Shown piece by piece: positions 35,950 to 47,519 of a stretch of DNA of 64,000 nucleotides. The notes under the pieces were generated by a model. It was given only the letters and a program-made list of their open reading frames with translations, was not told the origin of the DNA and made no database searches. This DNA comes from Neoarius graeffei. Its lineage: Eukaryota > Chordata > Actinopteri > Siluriformes > Ariidae. Position numbers and translations under genes: made by a program. Where the stretch lies: the NCBI RefSeq assembly GCF_027579695.1, contig NC_083582.1, positions 4,560,378-4,624,377 on the forward strand. Direction: 5' to 3'. Positions within the stretch are counted from its first letter, which is position 1; the number at the start of each line of letters is the position of its first letter.

Positions 35950-36850
35950 TTCCTGATGTAGGAGATGCAGTCAAAGATACAGTATCTGATATCTATGAAT
36001 GAATAAGAGTGGAAAGAGTGAAAGGTACACCCAGGAAGTCCAGGCAGCTGGACAAACTCGGTATGCGAACACGTTACGTGACCAAGTGTGTGATTGTTGT
36101 TAGCAGTGATGCTTGTATATTTCCTTCATTCCATGATGGATGACTTCATCCTGTAGTCATGGACACCGTTATGAAATCTTCCTACTGACACTTGCGGTAC
36201 CGAAGCACTCATTCGTGATGGTAAACATGAAACCATAGAGAGCACACAAGCTTCTAAGAATGTGAAGGTGGTTTCATCTTCACGCATCCCTCATAGACAT
36301 CCTCTCCATGTGAAGTATGTTATAGGTTTTATAAGATCACATCATCTCTGTGGATCTGTATTGGCTGTTGTGTATGAGTGCTCCAGTGGCGCTATTAAAT
36401 TTCCATAACTACAGGAAGAAGATCACTGCTCGTTAATCTTGAAATGATGATAACCAGTCACAGGCTTGGCCACTTAGTGTAGATGGATTGAGTCCACTTG
36501 CTATGTGCATGACACAGTGAGTGAAGCCTCTGTGCGATTATTATCCATTTGCTCTGCAGTTCTGCGAACAAAACATTGCTTCTGGATGAAGTATGCTGGG
36601 GCCTTAAGGGACTGGGTTCGAGGAGGAGGAGGAGGAGGAGGAGAGAAAAGGTTCAGACCTGGCTTTAAAATCCAATCACATAAGGACATCTGAGTCTGAC
36701 AACCTTTCTGTCCTGGTGTTTTGATGGCATCCACTAAATAAAGTAGATAGCAAAAGAACTACATTAACAATGTGAACAGAGGCAGTGGAAACACATTTAC
36801 TAACCTTTTTCAAAAATATTTTGTGATTGTACGAATAATTCTAGCTTGGC
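35950..36850. other. No gene recognised
   Basis: Includes a short (GGA)n tract near 36620. Nothing else seen. Confidence 0.5.
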
Positions 36851-36859
36851 CAGTGTCCA

Positions 36860-37560
36860 CCTTGAGTCCTTGTACATGCATTTATAGACACAACATAAAA
36901 TCCTCTCAGAAATCCTATCAGGTTGGCTTTTGCTAGCTACTTGGACGTGCAATGGAAATTTTTCTTCCTTAGTATGACGTATTTCAGAGTAAAAACAGCA
37001 TATGTGTTAGGTGAATGTGACTGACTTATGAAAAGTGGGAATTCCAAAAGAAATATTGAGTCTAGTCCAGTCTGTACTTAGGCACTGAAACACAACCGGC
37101 AGGAACAAAGCGGGAATATATCGCTGTGCTTTAGTCGTTGTAGAAGATTACAGAGAAAGTTCTATTTCTGAGTAAAAACAGCAAATATGGTATGGTATAT
37201 GGTATATGGTATGCAGGTATTTGGTTATATCCCCATATCCAGAATGTGACTGACTTATGAAAAGTATCAGGCTAGCATATATTAGCTAGCTGGTTAGCTA
37301 GTTTTTCATCTTCATAATCTTCATTGCTTTCTCAAAGAACCTGTAAAATTAAGTTGTCAAACCTTCCAAGATACTATTATGATGCTTCTTCTTACTCCTT
37401 ACTGAAAGATCTCTCAGAAATCCTGTCATGTTAGCCTATATTAGTAATCACTAGCATCAGCAGTAAAGCTTAGTTATGAACCTGACTACAATCCTATAAG
37501 TTTAGCATATATTACTCAGTAAGATAATGTTAGCAGTGTTTATAGCAAAGATCCAGGCTT
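36860..37560. repeat. Degenerate repeats sharing motifs with the 43-45 kb array
   Basis: GAATGTGACTGACTTATGAAAAGT occurs at 37013 and 37243. CTCAGAAATCCT(A/G)TCA occurs near 36905 and 37413. Related CCTGTCAGATTAGCC is at 43347. Suggests one old repeat family. Confidence 0.5.
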
Positions 37561-37660
37561 AAAGCAGATACGCAGAACCTTTATTTTTAAATACATTTCT
37601 GAGTGGATAGTATCTCCATCCTTGACTCTTGTATGCTGCGTAAATGGGAATAAAAAATAT

Positions 37661-38472
37661 TAGTGCTGTCAAGCGATTAAAATATTTAATCGCGATTAAT
37701 GTCGCGACTGTCATAGTTAACTCGCGATTAATCGCAATTTAATCGCACATTTTTGTCACATGAAAAAACATTGTAATTCTCTTATCAGCATAAAAAAGTG
37801 AACGGGCTTGCTCACCGTTCGAACTACGGGGGTACTCGGGGGATCCGAGATCCCCTGAAACAGACATGAGATCCCTTGAAAACATGATTTGGGAAATGTT
37901 GGGGGGTCTCTAAAATATTGGCAAAATGATGTTTATTGACAGCAATCGTGTGTAACGGGAAGCATTTGCATATCCGAAGTGAGCGCGCGATGGAGAGCCG
38001 CGCTCTGAGACAAGCACAAGCACCCCCCCCAAAGGAAAAAAAGGGACCCCCCGAAAATATCGGCATAGTTCGAACACTGGTTGTACCAATGGGTTTTTTT
38101 TATTTTTTTTATTGCAGAGCATAACACGTCTTGTCACAGCCACTGCAAAGTCGGGCTGGAGCCGCCGATGGGAAAACGAAACCTAAGCCGAGCACCGTGG
38201 CTCTTCGTCCCGAGGCGCGGGGCTAGCGCGCCCTGCCCACGCTGGTTCTTTGGGGGGAGGGCAGAGGACTCTGGCTGTGCGGGGCGTGGCATTACAGTCT
38301 AGCTGCTATCGTTTTTCTAAGCAAAGTCTCTGTTCCAAGTTCCTGGCAGTTTCAAAAGCTTATGAAAAACCTACATCATGTCACAGAGCGTTAATCTCGC
38401 GATAAAAAAATTATCGCCGTTAAAATTGAGTCAAGTTAACGCGTTAATAACGCGACATTTTTGACAGCACTA
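37661..38472. mobile_element. hAT-like MITE with TAGTGCTGTCAA ends
   Basis: Inverted ends TAGTGCTGTCAA, with ATCGCGATTAA/TTAACGCG subterminal motifs; this is a common teleost element. Flanks AAAAATAT and AAAAATTT match at 7 of 8. The GC-rich interior (37960-38300) differs in composition from the AT-rich ends. Confidence 0.75.
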
Positions 38473-39283
38473 AAAAATTTTTTTTTTTTTGAGAGTTAAA
38501 ATCGATCGCAAAGTTGTCATTGGCGCTGCCCCGCTGAGCCAGCCAGCCCTGAGTGTGTGACGTCACAGTGGGAAGCGGTTTTAACACCGAGGCCTTTTAC
38601 AGCAAAAGACCAAAGTCATATAAATAAAAATTTATGGTGAAAGTAAGAAATAGCGTTACCGACTTGCTCAACTAAGACTGATTTGACTTCATTGATTGTG
38701 GGTTGACTCTCATTAAAACAGGATGGGTGTTATAACTTATGCAACATACATGTACATGCATTTTCACTGATAAAACGTAAAAGGCTCATTAAATAATCAG
38801 ATGAACTGAGGCAATCACATTCTGAAGCAAATTAAATAATCTCATACCGGTAACTTAAACACACAATACAAGTTGCATGTATTAATATAAATGCAGGTAA
38901 ACAACGTGTTGTTTTTGTTGTTTTTTCATCCAAATGAGAGTCGGAGCTTACCCGTCTGTGTTCTTGCTTCTTGAAGGCCGATCTTGTGGCCGATTGTTTT
39001 TGAAACAATCTGACTTTCAGTTGTTTATTCAGTTCTCTGTTCATTGACTTCTTTCACGTAAGGGCAAGATGGCAGCAATATCCAGTTTAGAAATAAGACA
39101 GCTGCTCCACTCATTCACTCGCAATAACCGCAAGGAGGTCACTGCCCGAGCGATATGGCCCATCCCATTCCATCCCGGGTTTTAGCAACAACCCTCAGCT
39201 CACTCTCCAGGAGGACTAGTGCAACTGAACTCACTTTAAAAAAAAATAAAATAAAATAAAATAAATACTTTCCTTTTCTTGTT

Positions 39284-39550
39284 TTATTTTTCTTTAATTG
39301 TTGGTACTGCACCTTCTTTCAATACGGGCTTATAGCGAACACTCCTCAACAGATCAGAGGTTTCATACGAGTCTTCAGTAAAATGTGCAGAGCAAAAGAG
39401 AGACCACTTCACAGGCGCCCAATGTCCCCGTGAACTTCTCGCAAAACGTGTCCAAATCTTTGCAGTTTGGACATTCTTGGGCCATGAATGCAATGTAAAT
39501 CTACCTTCTGTTGTGTTGCTGCACCAGCCAGCAACACATTTCCGTGGCAT
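39284..39550 (-). CDS. THAP-domain zinc-finger protein (single-exon ORF, possibly first exon)
   Basis: The 88-residue frame contains an apparently whole THAP domain: MPRKC (C5), C10, Pro24, Trp33, the C53-S-A-H56 pair followed by Phe57, and a C-terminal AVPTI (about 80-84), all hallmark positions of the family. THAP domains bind DNA through C2CH zinc coordination. A stop follows KEK directly. No clear donor site is seen before it, so this may be a short protein, an exon or a transposon-derived remnant. Upstream sequence at 39630-39660 is CpG-bearing, and both flanks contain ACGTCAC motifs. No partner exons recognised. Confidence 0.7.
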   Translation of the reverse strand: MPRKCVAGWCSNTTEGRFTLHSWPKNVQTAKIWTRFARSSRGHWAPVKWSLFCSAHFTEDSYETSDLLRSVRYKPVLKEGAVPTIKEK

Positions 39551-39825
39551 GGCAATAAATGGAGGATCGGAGTTGCAGTCAGCTCTGTGTTTTAGTATAG
39601 CGGAAATGGCGATGAGACCGATAGACTTCCTGCTGTGACGTTACAGACGTCAAGGTCATTCACTCAGACCGCTACCTATATAAATCACTTTAATTGTAAA
39701 AATTACTATATTAGATTTATTGTTAATGCTTAAAACTATTCCTGTGCCATTGTTGAGGTCACAAGGCATTTATAAATGAAAGTGAGGACATGGCTCTGCT
39801 TATACACTTTAAGCTAAATGCATCA

Positions 39826-40868
39826 ACCTGATTTTTGATGGCTTTTGGCTGTACAACGTCTGTACATTTGAATGTGTACCACCCCAGGGAACCTGATCAT
39901 AAGTGCAAGGCAGCCAATCTCATAAACACTCGACCACCATACAATGATATTTGTCTCTTTATTTCCATAAGATAGATGGGTTTTTATCCAATGTTTATTT
40001 TTTTATTTGCTTTTTTAAAAAATAACGTGGGATTATTTACTCACACATTTTATAGAAAATATTCACAACACAAGTTTCACATAAAATGAGTTAAAAGTTT
40101 TACAAGTCCACTCACTTGTTGGACAGTTGACAGTTTGTGTCGTGTAAGGGTGATAGATGGATGTAAGTGCAGGAAGAGTTTTATTGAAAACACGTGAGCA
40201 AACAGATCCAAAATGAGTGGAAAACCAGGCAGTGGTGGAGTGAGGCCCAGACAGGATATCAGAGGAATACAATACTCACAGTCCAAACACACAAACAGGG
40301 TCAAAACCAGAAAAGTGACACAAAATACAAGGCTTTCACAAAGTCTGTGTGTTACTCAGAGTCCTTACATAAATGTCTTGCTGTGATTGAGCTCTAATCA
40401 GGAACAGGTGCATGGGGATTAGTCCTAATGGTGCTGTATGTGGATGTGAGAGATGAAACCAGACAGCTGTGTGATGTACGGAGTGTGATATTGGATGGTA
40501 ACTCTACAGTAGTGGTGTAAAGTGAAAGCGCTGGTTCACTGCTGTCCCCCAGGCACCCAGCAGAGTCTCACCATAATAAATGTGCTGTTGTTGTTTCTGG
40601 CGCATGGCATGCGGCGTCAAAGAAAGGAATAAATATGTATCATAACTGCAATGTGAATCTCATTATTGGTCTCACTGTCACAAGACAATGCAGTGATTTA
40701 CTGAGGTGAAAAACATGACACGACACAATTCGATGGTTCGTTCATGGTGCTGCAATATTATTATTCTATTCAGGGGGATTTTGTGTTCTTGGAAATATTT
40801 TGCTCATAGAATCATCAGGAGCTCTGCTTTTAGGCAGTGACTACATAAATGTCGATATTAAATGCAAG
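39826..40868 (+). repeat. Repeat block with LTR-like core, copy 1
   Basis: CCTGATTTTTGATGGC, a stretch with GCAGGAAGAG(T)TTTATTGAAAACACG, CCTAATGG and TTGGAAATATTTTGCTCAT are shared in order with 49629-50410. The core resembles a decayed LTR (see also 13130-13495). This copy has about 250 bp extra near 40440-40690. Confidence 0.65.
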
Positions 40869-40899
40869 TATGTGATTTTCAGACCTTCCTCATCTTGCC

Positions 40900-41750
40900 A
40901 GGTTAGTTCATGTTAGTTAGCTGGCGATAGTTCGCAGAGTAGATTATGGCATTTTATATCCAGCATATTTAGTTTTAAGTATTTTTGTGTTAAATTGTGT
41001 TGAAATGTTTCTAGAGGAGACTGTGAGACCAACAGCTGAAGAATCATCTGTCTGAGAAGCCACAAAACTTTTCCAAAGCACAAAAAGCCATTATGAGTGT
41101 TTTGGAACAGCGACAGTGCCACTTTGGGATTTCCTCTGATTCTGAATGTGGATCTTAATTAACAGTTCCAACTGAAATGGAGGAAACTCCCTGATTCACT
41201 CTGTCACGTGAAGCTGATCCATTTCCCTGCTTCACTTCTTTAGCATCTGATCAACACCTGCTAAAATCCACTTTAAGACCTGACACAGGCTCATTTAACC
41301 TTAAAATGTTTAAAAAAAGACATAATGATCAACAGTGCTAAAAATGAAAGGCCCTGCTGTGAGTGCGTGGCTGCTTTGTGGCCTCACTGTGTAGCATTTA
41401 CAGCTTCCTGCCCCCCACACATTTCTTAAATAACGCTGCTTCAGGATATGGGTTATAGAAAATGATTCATGTTAATGAAAAAAGGGAAATAAATACAGAC
41501 TGGGTGACAGAGAAGCCCTCATTATGGCAAAGACTCCAATAAACTCTTAGTCATTAAGCTAAAGACTTGAAATAGCAAAAATCCCCAAACTGACAGATAG
41601 TTAATTCCCTCCTGGTTTAAATAGCTGGGTAGACGTTACACACAGACGTATAAAACTGCCTCGTGTCTCATAACTAATTAAGGAAGAGTACATTAGTCAT
41701 GATCATGCTGTGCACATTTTATTACACACTGTAATCTACAGTGTAGGCAC
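40900..41750. other. No gene recognised
   Basis: AT-rich intergenic sequence before the minisatellite. Confidence 0.5.
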
Positions 41751-41754
41751 AGGA

Positions 41755-42640
41755 ACAGACAGGTGGGTGTGTCTTGGATCAAGATAGGTGGGCATGCCTT
41801 GGACTGAGCCATGTGGACAGGTCTTGGTGGGAGACAGGTTGGTAAGTCATTAATTGAGACAGATGAGTGTATCCTGGACAGAGACAGGTGGACAAGCCTT
41901 ATACTGAGACAGGTGAGAGTGTCTTGGAAGGAGACAGGTGGGTGTGTCTTGGACTGAGACAGGTGGATGTGTCTTGGACTGAGACAGGTGGGCAAGTCTT
42001 AGACTGAGACAAGTGGGTGTGTCTTGGACTGAGACAGGTGGGTGTGTCTTGGACTGAGACAGGTGGGAGTGTCTTGGAGTGAGACCAGTGGGAGTGTCTT
42101 GGACTGAGACAAGTGGGCAAGGCTTAGACTGAGACAGGTGGGAGTGTCTTGGGCTGAGACAGGTGGGTGTGTCTTGGACTGAGACAGGTGGGAGTGTCTT
42201 GGACTGAGACAGGTGGGAGTTTCTTGGACTGAGGCAGGTGGGTGTGTCTTGAACTGTGACAGGTGGGAGTATCATGGAAGGAGACAGGTAGGTGTGTCTT
42301 GGATTGAGACAGGTGGGAGTGTCTTGGAAGGAGACAGGTGAGCAAGCCTTAGACTGAGACAGGTGGGTATATCTTGGACTGAGACAGGTGGGAGTGTCTT
42401 GGAAGATGACAGTTTGGCAAGCCTTAGACTGAGACAGGTGGGTATATCTTGGACTGAGGCAGGTGGGTGTGTCTTGGACTGAGACAGGTGGGAGTGTCTT
42501 GGAAGATGACAGTTTGGCAAGCCTTAGACTGAGACAGGTGGGTGTATCTTGGACTGAGACAGGTGGGTATATCTTGGAAGGAGATAGGTGGGAGTGTCTT
42601 GGACTGAGACAGGTGGGCAAGCATTGGACTGAGACAGCTA
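41755..42640. repeat. 25-bp minisatellite, about 35 units
   Basis: The unit is close to ACTGAGACAGGTGGGTGTGTCTTGG with variants such as GGGAGTGTCTTGG and GGCAAGCCTTAG. Because 25 is not a multiple of 3 and the unit lacks stops on the minus strand, long open frames (one of 264 codons) run through it. They are repeat artefacts. Confidence 0.9.
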
Positions 42641-42762
42641 CCATCCACAGTGAAAATTATGAACATAGAGCATATGAATGTGAACTATAAAATCATGTCA
42701 GCAAGTATGTCAGGACAGCCATGTTAGCCTCCAGGCTAACATAAGCAGTGAATGTCATAAAC

Positions 42763-42823
42763 ATCTCATCTCATTATCTCTAGCTGCTTTATCCTGTTCT
42801 ATAGGGTCGCAGGCAAGCTGGAG
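42763..42823 (-). repeat. SINE 3' tail fragment
   Basis: About 60 bp from (TCATC)n through the GCTTTATCC and GGTCGCAGGCAAGCTGGAG region. Similar ATAAACAT/ATGAACAT flanks suggest another truncated insertion. Confidence 0.75.
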
Positions 42824-42891
42824 GTTATGAACATTTATAGGTATGAGTGAAATATTTATTTTTCTGGAATTCTAGCTTAGGTTTGTCAGTT

Positions 42892-43266
42892 GGGCGACAC
42901 GGTGGCGTAGTGGTTAGCGCTGTCGCCTCACAGCAAGAAGGTCCGAGTTCGAGCCCTGTGGCTGGCGAGGGCCTTTCTGTGCGGAGTTTGCATGTTCTCC
43001 CCGTGTCCGCGTGGGTTTCCTCCGGGTGCTCCGGTTTCCCCCACAGTCCAAAGACATGCAGGTTAGGTTAACTGGTGACTCTAAATTGACCGTAGGTGTG
43101 AGTGTGAATGGTTGTCTGTGTCTATGTTTCAGCCCTGTGATGACCTGGCGACTTGTCCAGGGTGTACCCCGCCTTTCGCCCGTAGTCAGCTGGGATAGGC
43201 TTCAGCTTGCCTGCGACCCTGTAGAACAGGATAAAGCGGCTAGAGATAATGAGATGAGATGAGACG
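42892..43266 (+). repeat. tRNA-headed SINE, full length, 13-bp TSD
   Basis: AGGTTTGTCAGTT is duplicated at 42879-42891 and 43267-43279. Confidence 0.92.
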
Positions 43267-43629
43267 AGGTTTGTCAGTTAGCTAGCATTAGCAGTGTGAA
43301 AAGTATGTACAATATGAATGTGACTACAAATTCTCCCCAAAGTCCTGTCAGATTAGCCATATTAGCTCAACGGCTACAAGGATAGAAGAACACAGAAGAC
43401 CCCATTTTAGTCTTTTGCTTTATATATTTCCAAAATATCAACATAAATAAATCCCAACAACAATTCATGAAACAAGGACACAATTTTGATGCAAGACATT
43501 TTTAGCAAGAAATCTGTGAAACAGCATGTTTTTTTTTTTTTTAAACCATTAAATAAAACCACCAGGACTGTACTCCAATACTGTTTTTAACTGATGAACA
43601 TCAACTCTGATGATGGAATAGAAACTGAT

Positions 43630-45310
43630 CTACTTAGAGAAGTTAGTGAAATATGCTAGCTAGCAAGTAGGCTAGCTCCTTCGTAAACCATGTACTTTGC
43701 ACCGTGGCTAGTTAATAATCCACACAGTTATTAATACGGCTAGCAGTCCAGCTACTTTTTATGCTAGCTAGATAGAAAGCTAACTTATTAGCAACACCAT
43801 ATACTTAAATCAGCTATTTAGCACATTAACTAGTTCACTAATTAACTAACTAACTATCTGGACATGAGAGATGATGGACTTTATTGTTTTTAGGACGCTA
43901 GCTAGCTTACCAGTAACCTAACAAGGTGATTAGCATAATAGCTAGCATAACAGATACTTGTCAGAACCTGTAGCTAGAATACACTAGCTAATTAGTGAAG
44001 TGTTTATTACTCTACTTCTCTATCTGTAATTGACAGCTAAAATGTGCTTACAAGTTACCATGCTAGCTTATTAGGAAACTAGCTAATACCATAGCTAGTT
44101 TGTGAACAAGGATGATAACTGAGACAGCTAGCAAATCAGCTATTTAAAACCTGTAGCTTGAATATTTAATGTAATTTGTGAACCTGTTTTATTATTTCAA
44201 ACTTCTGCTGATGGGCAGCTAAGATTATGCTAGCTAGATAGCTTGTTAGCAAACTTCATCAGTTGGTGAACCAGATGTTTAGCAAGACAGCTAGTAGATC
44301 AGCTACTTAAGAACCTGTAGCCAATAGTGAATGAGCATGGTTTATTGATTCACTCCTCTATCTCTAATTGACAGCTAATATTCTACTAGCTAGTTAGCAT
44401 GCTAGCAGGCGATCAAACTTAGTACCCTAGTTAGAGAACTAGATGTTTAGCAATATAGCTGGCAAATCAGGCACTTAAAACCTGCAGCTAGAGTACTGTA
44501 GCAACCAGCTAATTAACACGTTTGATAACTCCAGTTTTCTATCTGTAACAGAAAGCTAAATGTGGGCTAGTTATTTAGCTCAGTAGCTTGCTAGTACACA
44601 CAGTACCCTCACTAGTTACTCAGCCTTATTGCATTATTGTGCTAGATAGTAAACAAGCTAGCTTGCTGAGTTTGGTTTTTGCTGGACGCTCGTTTTTGGT
44701 GCAAATGGCTACAGGTGTGACTTCGTTCATACACACTTCAGAGTGATGAAGGAAGTCAACATGGTGTGTATTAAAAATGGAACTGGAAACACACTGTGAG
44801 GTTTGGATGCTAACGTTATCACACATTAACATCAATGATAAGTGTTGACAGAAGGCGTTTACAGCTAAAACCTATGGAGATGGAGTCACGTGTTTCTGCA
44901 AGCCAGCTGCAGAAGGAATGCTCCCAAAACGCACGCGCACACATTACAAATACACCAAATGCAAATTCCCTCCAAAAACAGATGCTTAGCAAGCCATAAG
45001 TAGAAAAAAATAAAGAAAATTGTTGTTGTTGTTGTTGTTGTTGTTTTTTAACTGGCAGCCTCAAGCATGAAACAGGCATGTTATCCTTTGATCTAGCATG
45101 TGCTCAAACACAACATTCAGCTACTTATACTACAAAAGATTTGGAGAAGGTTCCAAAAACAACATTGAGGAAACTAGTAACCCATTAAGTTAGTGAACAA
45201 GATGATTAGTCACATAGCTAGAAAATCAAGTTCTTGTGAATCTGTAGATAGAGTATGCTAGCTAATTTGTGAACCTGTTTATTACTCCGCTAGTTTATCT
45301 GTGCTCTCAG
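43630..45310. repeat. Degenerate array rich in GCTAGC/CTAGCTAG
   Basis: Motifs such as TATCTGTAATTGACAGCTAA with a preceding TTTATTACTC recur at about 44010, 44180, 44340, 44500 and 45270, at spacing near 160 bp for the first four. CTAGCTAG motifs are scattered through the region. No coding content. Confidence 0.65.
45020..45044 (+). repeat. (GTT)n microsatellite
   Basis: Eight GTT units. Other short tracts in the window: CA 8885-8911, CT 29140-29164, CA 29688-29711, GAA 33919-33941, CA 59724-59747, GT 61431-61466, TA 63207-63225. Confidence 0.9.
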
Positions 45311-45551
45311 AAAATAAAGTACGTTATTATACCTTTAGGGGTACAACAGCCTGTCACTGGGGCACTCCCTCTAAGGTATGGATTTGTATAGACCTACTTT
45401 AGATTCTGCTTGGGAACATATACTTTTTGTCCCTAAAAAGGTACACATAGTTATCCGAAGGTCCAATAATGAGCCCTCAGGGGTACATTAGTTTAAATGG
45501 TACCTTGGGGGACAGAAATGGACTCCTACTGTACCCCTATTTCTGACAGTG
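45301..45551. mobile_element. Short MITE with GGGGTACA motifs
   Basis: The ends are CTCAGAAAATAAAGTAC and the complement CTGTCAGAAATAGGGGTAC. Several GGTAC(A/C) motifs lie between, for example TTAGGGGTACAACAG and AAAGGTACACATAG. Recognised as a recurrent fish repeat. Confidence 0.55.
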
Positions 45552-45754
45552 ACAGCTTTAGGGCCCATGTTGGTTCACCTCAAGCCCAGATTGGTTATGG
45601 CAGTGACAATGACGATGACGTCCCCAGATGCATTTTTTGCCCTGGCAGTGGTTCTCTCAAGCGCTTAATGTGGCTAGGTTACAAAACCAGCATCCAGCAT
45701 TTCCACATTCCTTCATTGTGAACATCTATCCATTATCCATAAGTGCTTATTCTG

Positions 45755-46091
45755 TGCAGGGTCGAGGGCAAGCTGGAGTCTATCCCAGCCGACTATGGGT
45801 GAGAGGTGGGGTACACCCTGGACAAGTCACCAGATCATCACAGGGCTGACACACAGAGACAACCATTCACACTCACATTCAGACCTACGATCAATTTAGA
45901 GCCACCAATTATCCTAACCTGCATGTCTTTGGACTGTGGGGGAAACCGGAGCACCCGGAGGAAACCCATGCAGACACGGGGAGAACATGCAAACTCCACA
46001 CAGAAAGGTCCCCATCAGCCACTGGGCTCAAACCAAGAACCTTCTTGTTGTGGGGTGATAGTGCTAACAACTACACCACTGTGCCACCCTC
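45755..46091 (-). repeat. Divergent SINE copy
   Basis: The whole body is recognisable but with many substitutions and no GATGA tail. The head ends in ACTACACCACTGTGCC. Likely the same older subfamily as 26157-26352. Confidence 0.8.
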
Positions 46092-46099
46092 GCTGTGAG

Positions 46100-46525
46100 C
46101 ATCAAGTCTTTATTTACTTTCAAAAGTTTAGCTAAAATGACAGAAATCACATCCTGGAATTGGCAGCAGCTCTCAGCATGGGAATCAGGAGAAGTCAAAG
46201 TCCCTTCCACACCAGGATCTGGTCTTCCCAGGCAGTCTCCTGTCCCAGTACTAACCAGGTCTTTGAGGCACATAGGTGTGGCACCGATCTCCGTTTCCAT
46301 AGCCCTCTGACTTTTGCCTATACAGCTAGAGTTACAGTGGGGGGACTAGTCCTCTGATAACCATGAGAGTTTGACTTCCCTACTCGCATCTGTATTGGAG
46401 TGTGTTTTGCCAGATGGCAGTAGGTACCATTTTTATGATGGTCTTTGGTATGACCCGACCGCAAGTAGAACTTGCGATCTCCCAGTCAAGAGGCAGACAT
46501 GCTAACCACTAGGTCAACTCATGGT
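46100..46525 (-). repeat. SINE with tRNA-like and 5S rRNA-like segments
   Basis: On the minus strand a tRNA-like head (CTAGTGGTTAGCATGTCTGCC, 46520-46440) is followed by a 5S-like segment at about 46265-46215: CCTGGTTAGTACTGGGACAG and GAGACTGCCTGGGAAGACC, close to the internal promoter part of vertebrate 5S rRNA. It is too diverged to be a functional 5S gene. Confidence 0.6.
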
Positions 46526-46539
46526 AATCAGGAGATATA

Positions 46540-47519
46540 CCAGGCAAGACAGCAGCTGGAACAGAAACACTGACTGACGCAAAAGTTGTGTCTGGATTTC
46601 AGACCATTGTTGACAGTGTTGATATCATAAGTCCTGCCCCTTCTTGATTTTGATTGGTTGTTGAAAGAGAAGTGACATTGACGAGCTTCAGCTATTTTCA
46701 ACTGAAAGTGCCCTGAGTCCAGCTGAGGGTGTTTTTACGCTGAGAACGTTGAGCGACATCAATACTGAACTTTATAGGATTTGTTAAGAAATTTGAACCT
46801 TAATTGGTAAACGTACTACCCTAGATATTTACTGAGCTCAATAGTTCCTGGTTACCTTGATGAAATGTTTTTGTTCGCATTCCAACAACTGAAAATGTCC
46901 CACTGCACCAGGATCAGCAGGAAATGGTGGGTAATATAAGAAGCCAAAGTTTAACCAAAGTTTAAACCAAGAGCTCAGAATTTCACATCGGTCATTCAGG
47001 ATGGACTTTTTTTTTTCCTTCAAGGAGTACATCCCTCAAGATCCTGGCTCTTACCATATACTTACACATGCATGTACACGGCAACATGAGTGTTTGCATT
47101 TTTGATTGATTTTGGTAACAAGTACTGTTTCAATGGATTTCCTAGTATTACAAAAAAGCTTTTGCATCTTACGGTTCATCTTTGGGATGAAAGCAGCATT
47201 TATAACAGAGTTGACACCTGAACCAGCTGAAAAGCAGAAATGATAAATATGTAACTTAAAAAAAGATGCCCTATGCTACATCATTTAGCTGATGAACATA
47301 ACAGTAAAACGTAACAGTAAAAGGTTGTAGAAACATGATAATCAACATTTCAGACAAATTATTTTCTCCACACGTCTCCATGACGTTTGTGATACGGTTT
47401 ATAGCTATGCATTTGATCTTTAAGCTATTGTCCTTGTTTCTGAACAAATCTCCATAATAAATAAAATAAAAAAGTTCCTAAAAAAAGTCTAAGTTCTGTG
47501 TGAAAAAAATATTCTATAG
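46540..47519. other. Downstream of chst3; likely 3' UTR at its right edge
   Basis: The sequence next to the stop probably contains the chst3 3' UTR, but no convincing minus-strand AATAAA site was found in it. AACAGAGTTGAC recurs at 47202. Confidence 0.4.

Noticed and set aside
41755..42640. CRISPR-like array
   Set aside because: Units are contiguous with no unique spacers, and the genome is a vertebrate's.
41850..42644. 264-codon repeat protein
   Set aside because: Produced by a stop-free 25-bp minisatellite. No start context or flanking coding sequence.
46180..46300. Functional 5S rRNA gene
   Set aside because: Only the box C part is well kept and there is no terminator; it sits inside a SINE.
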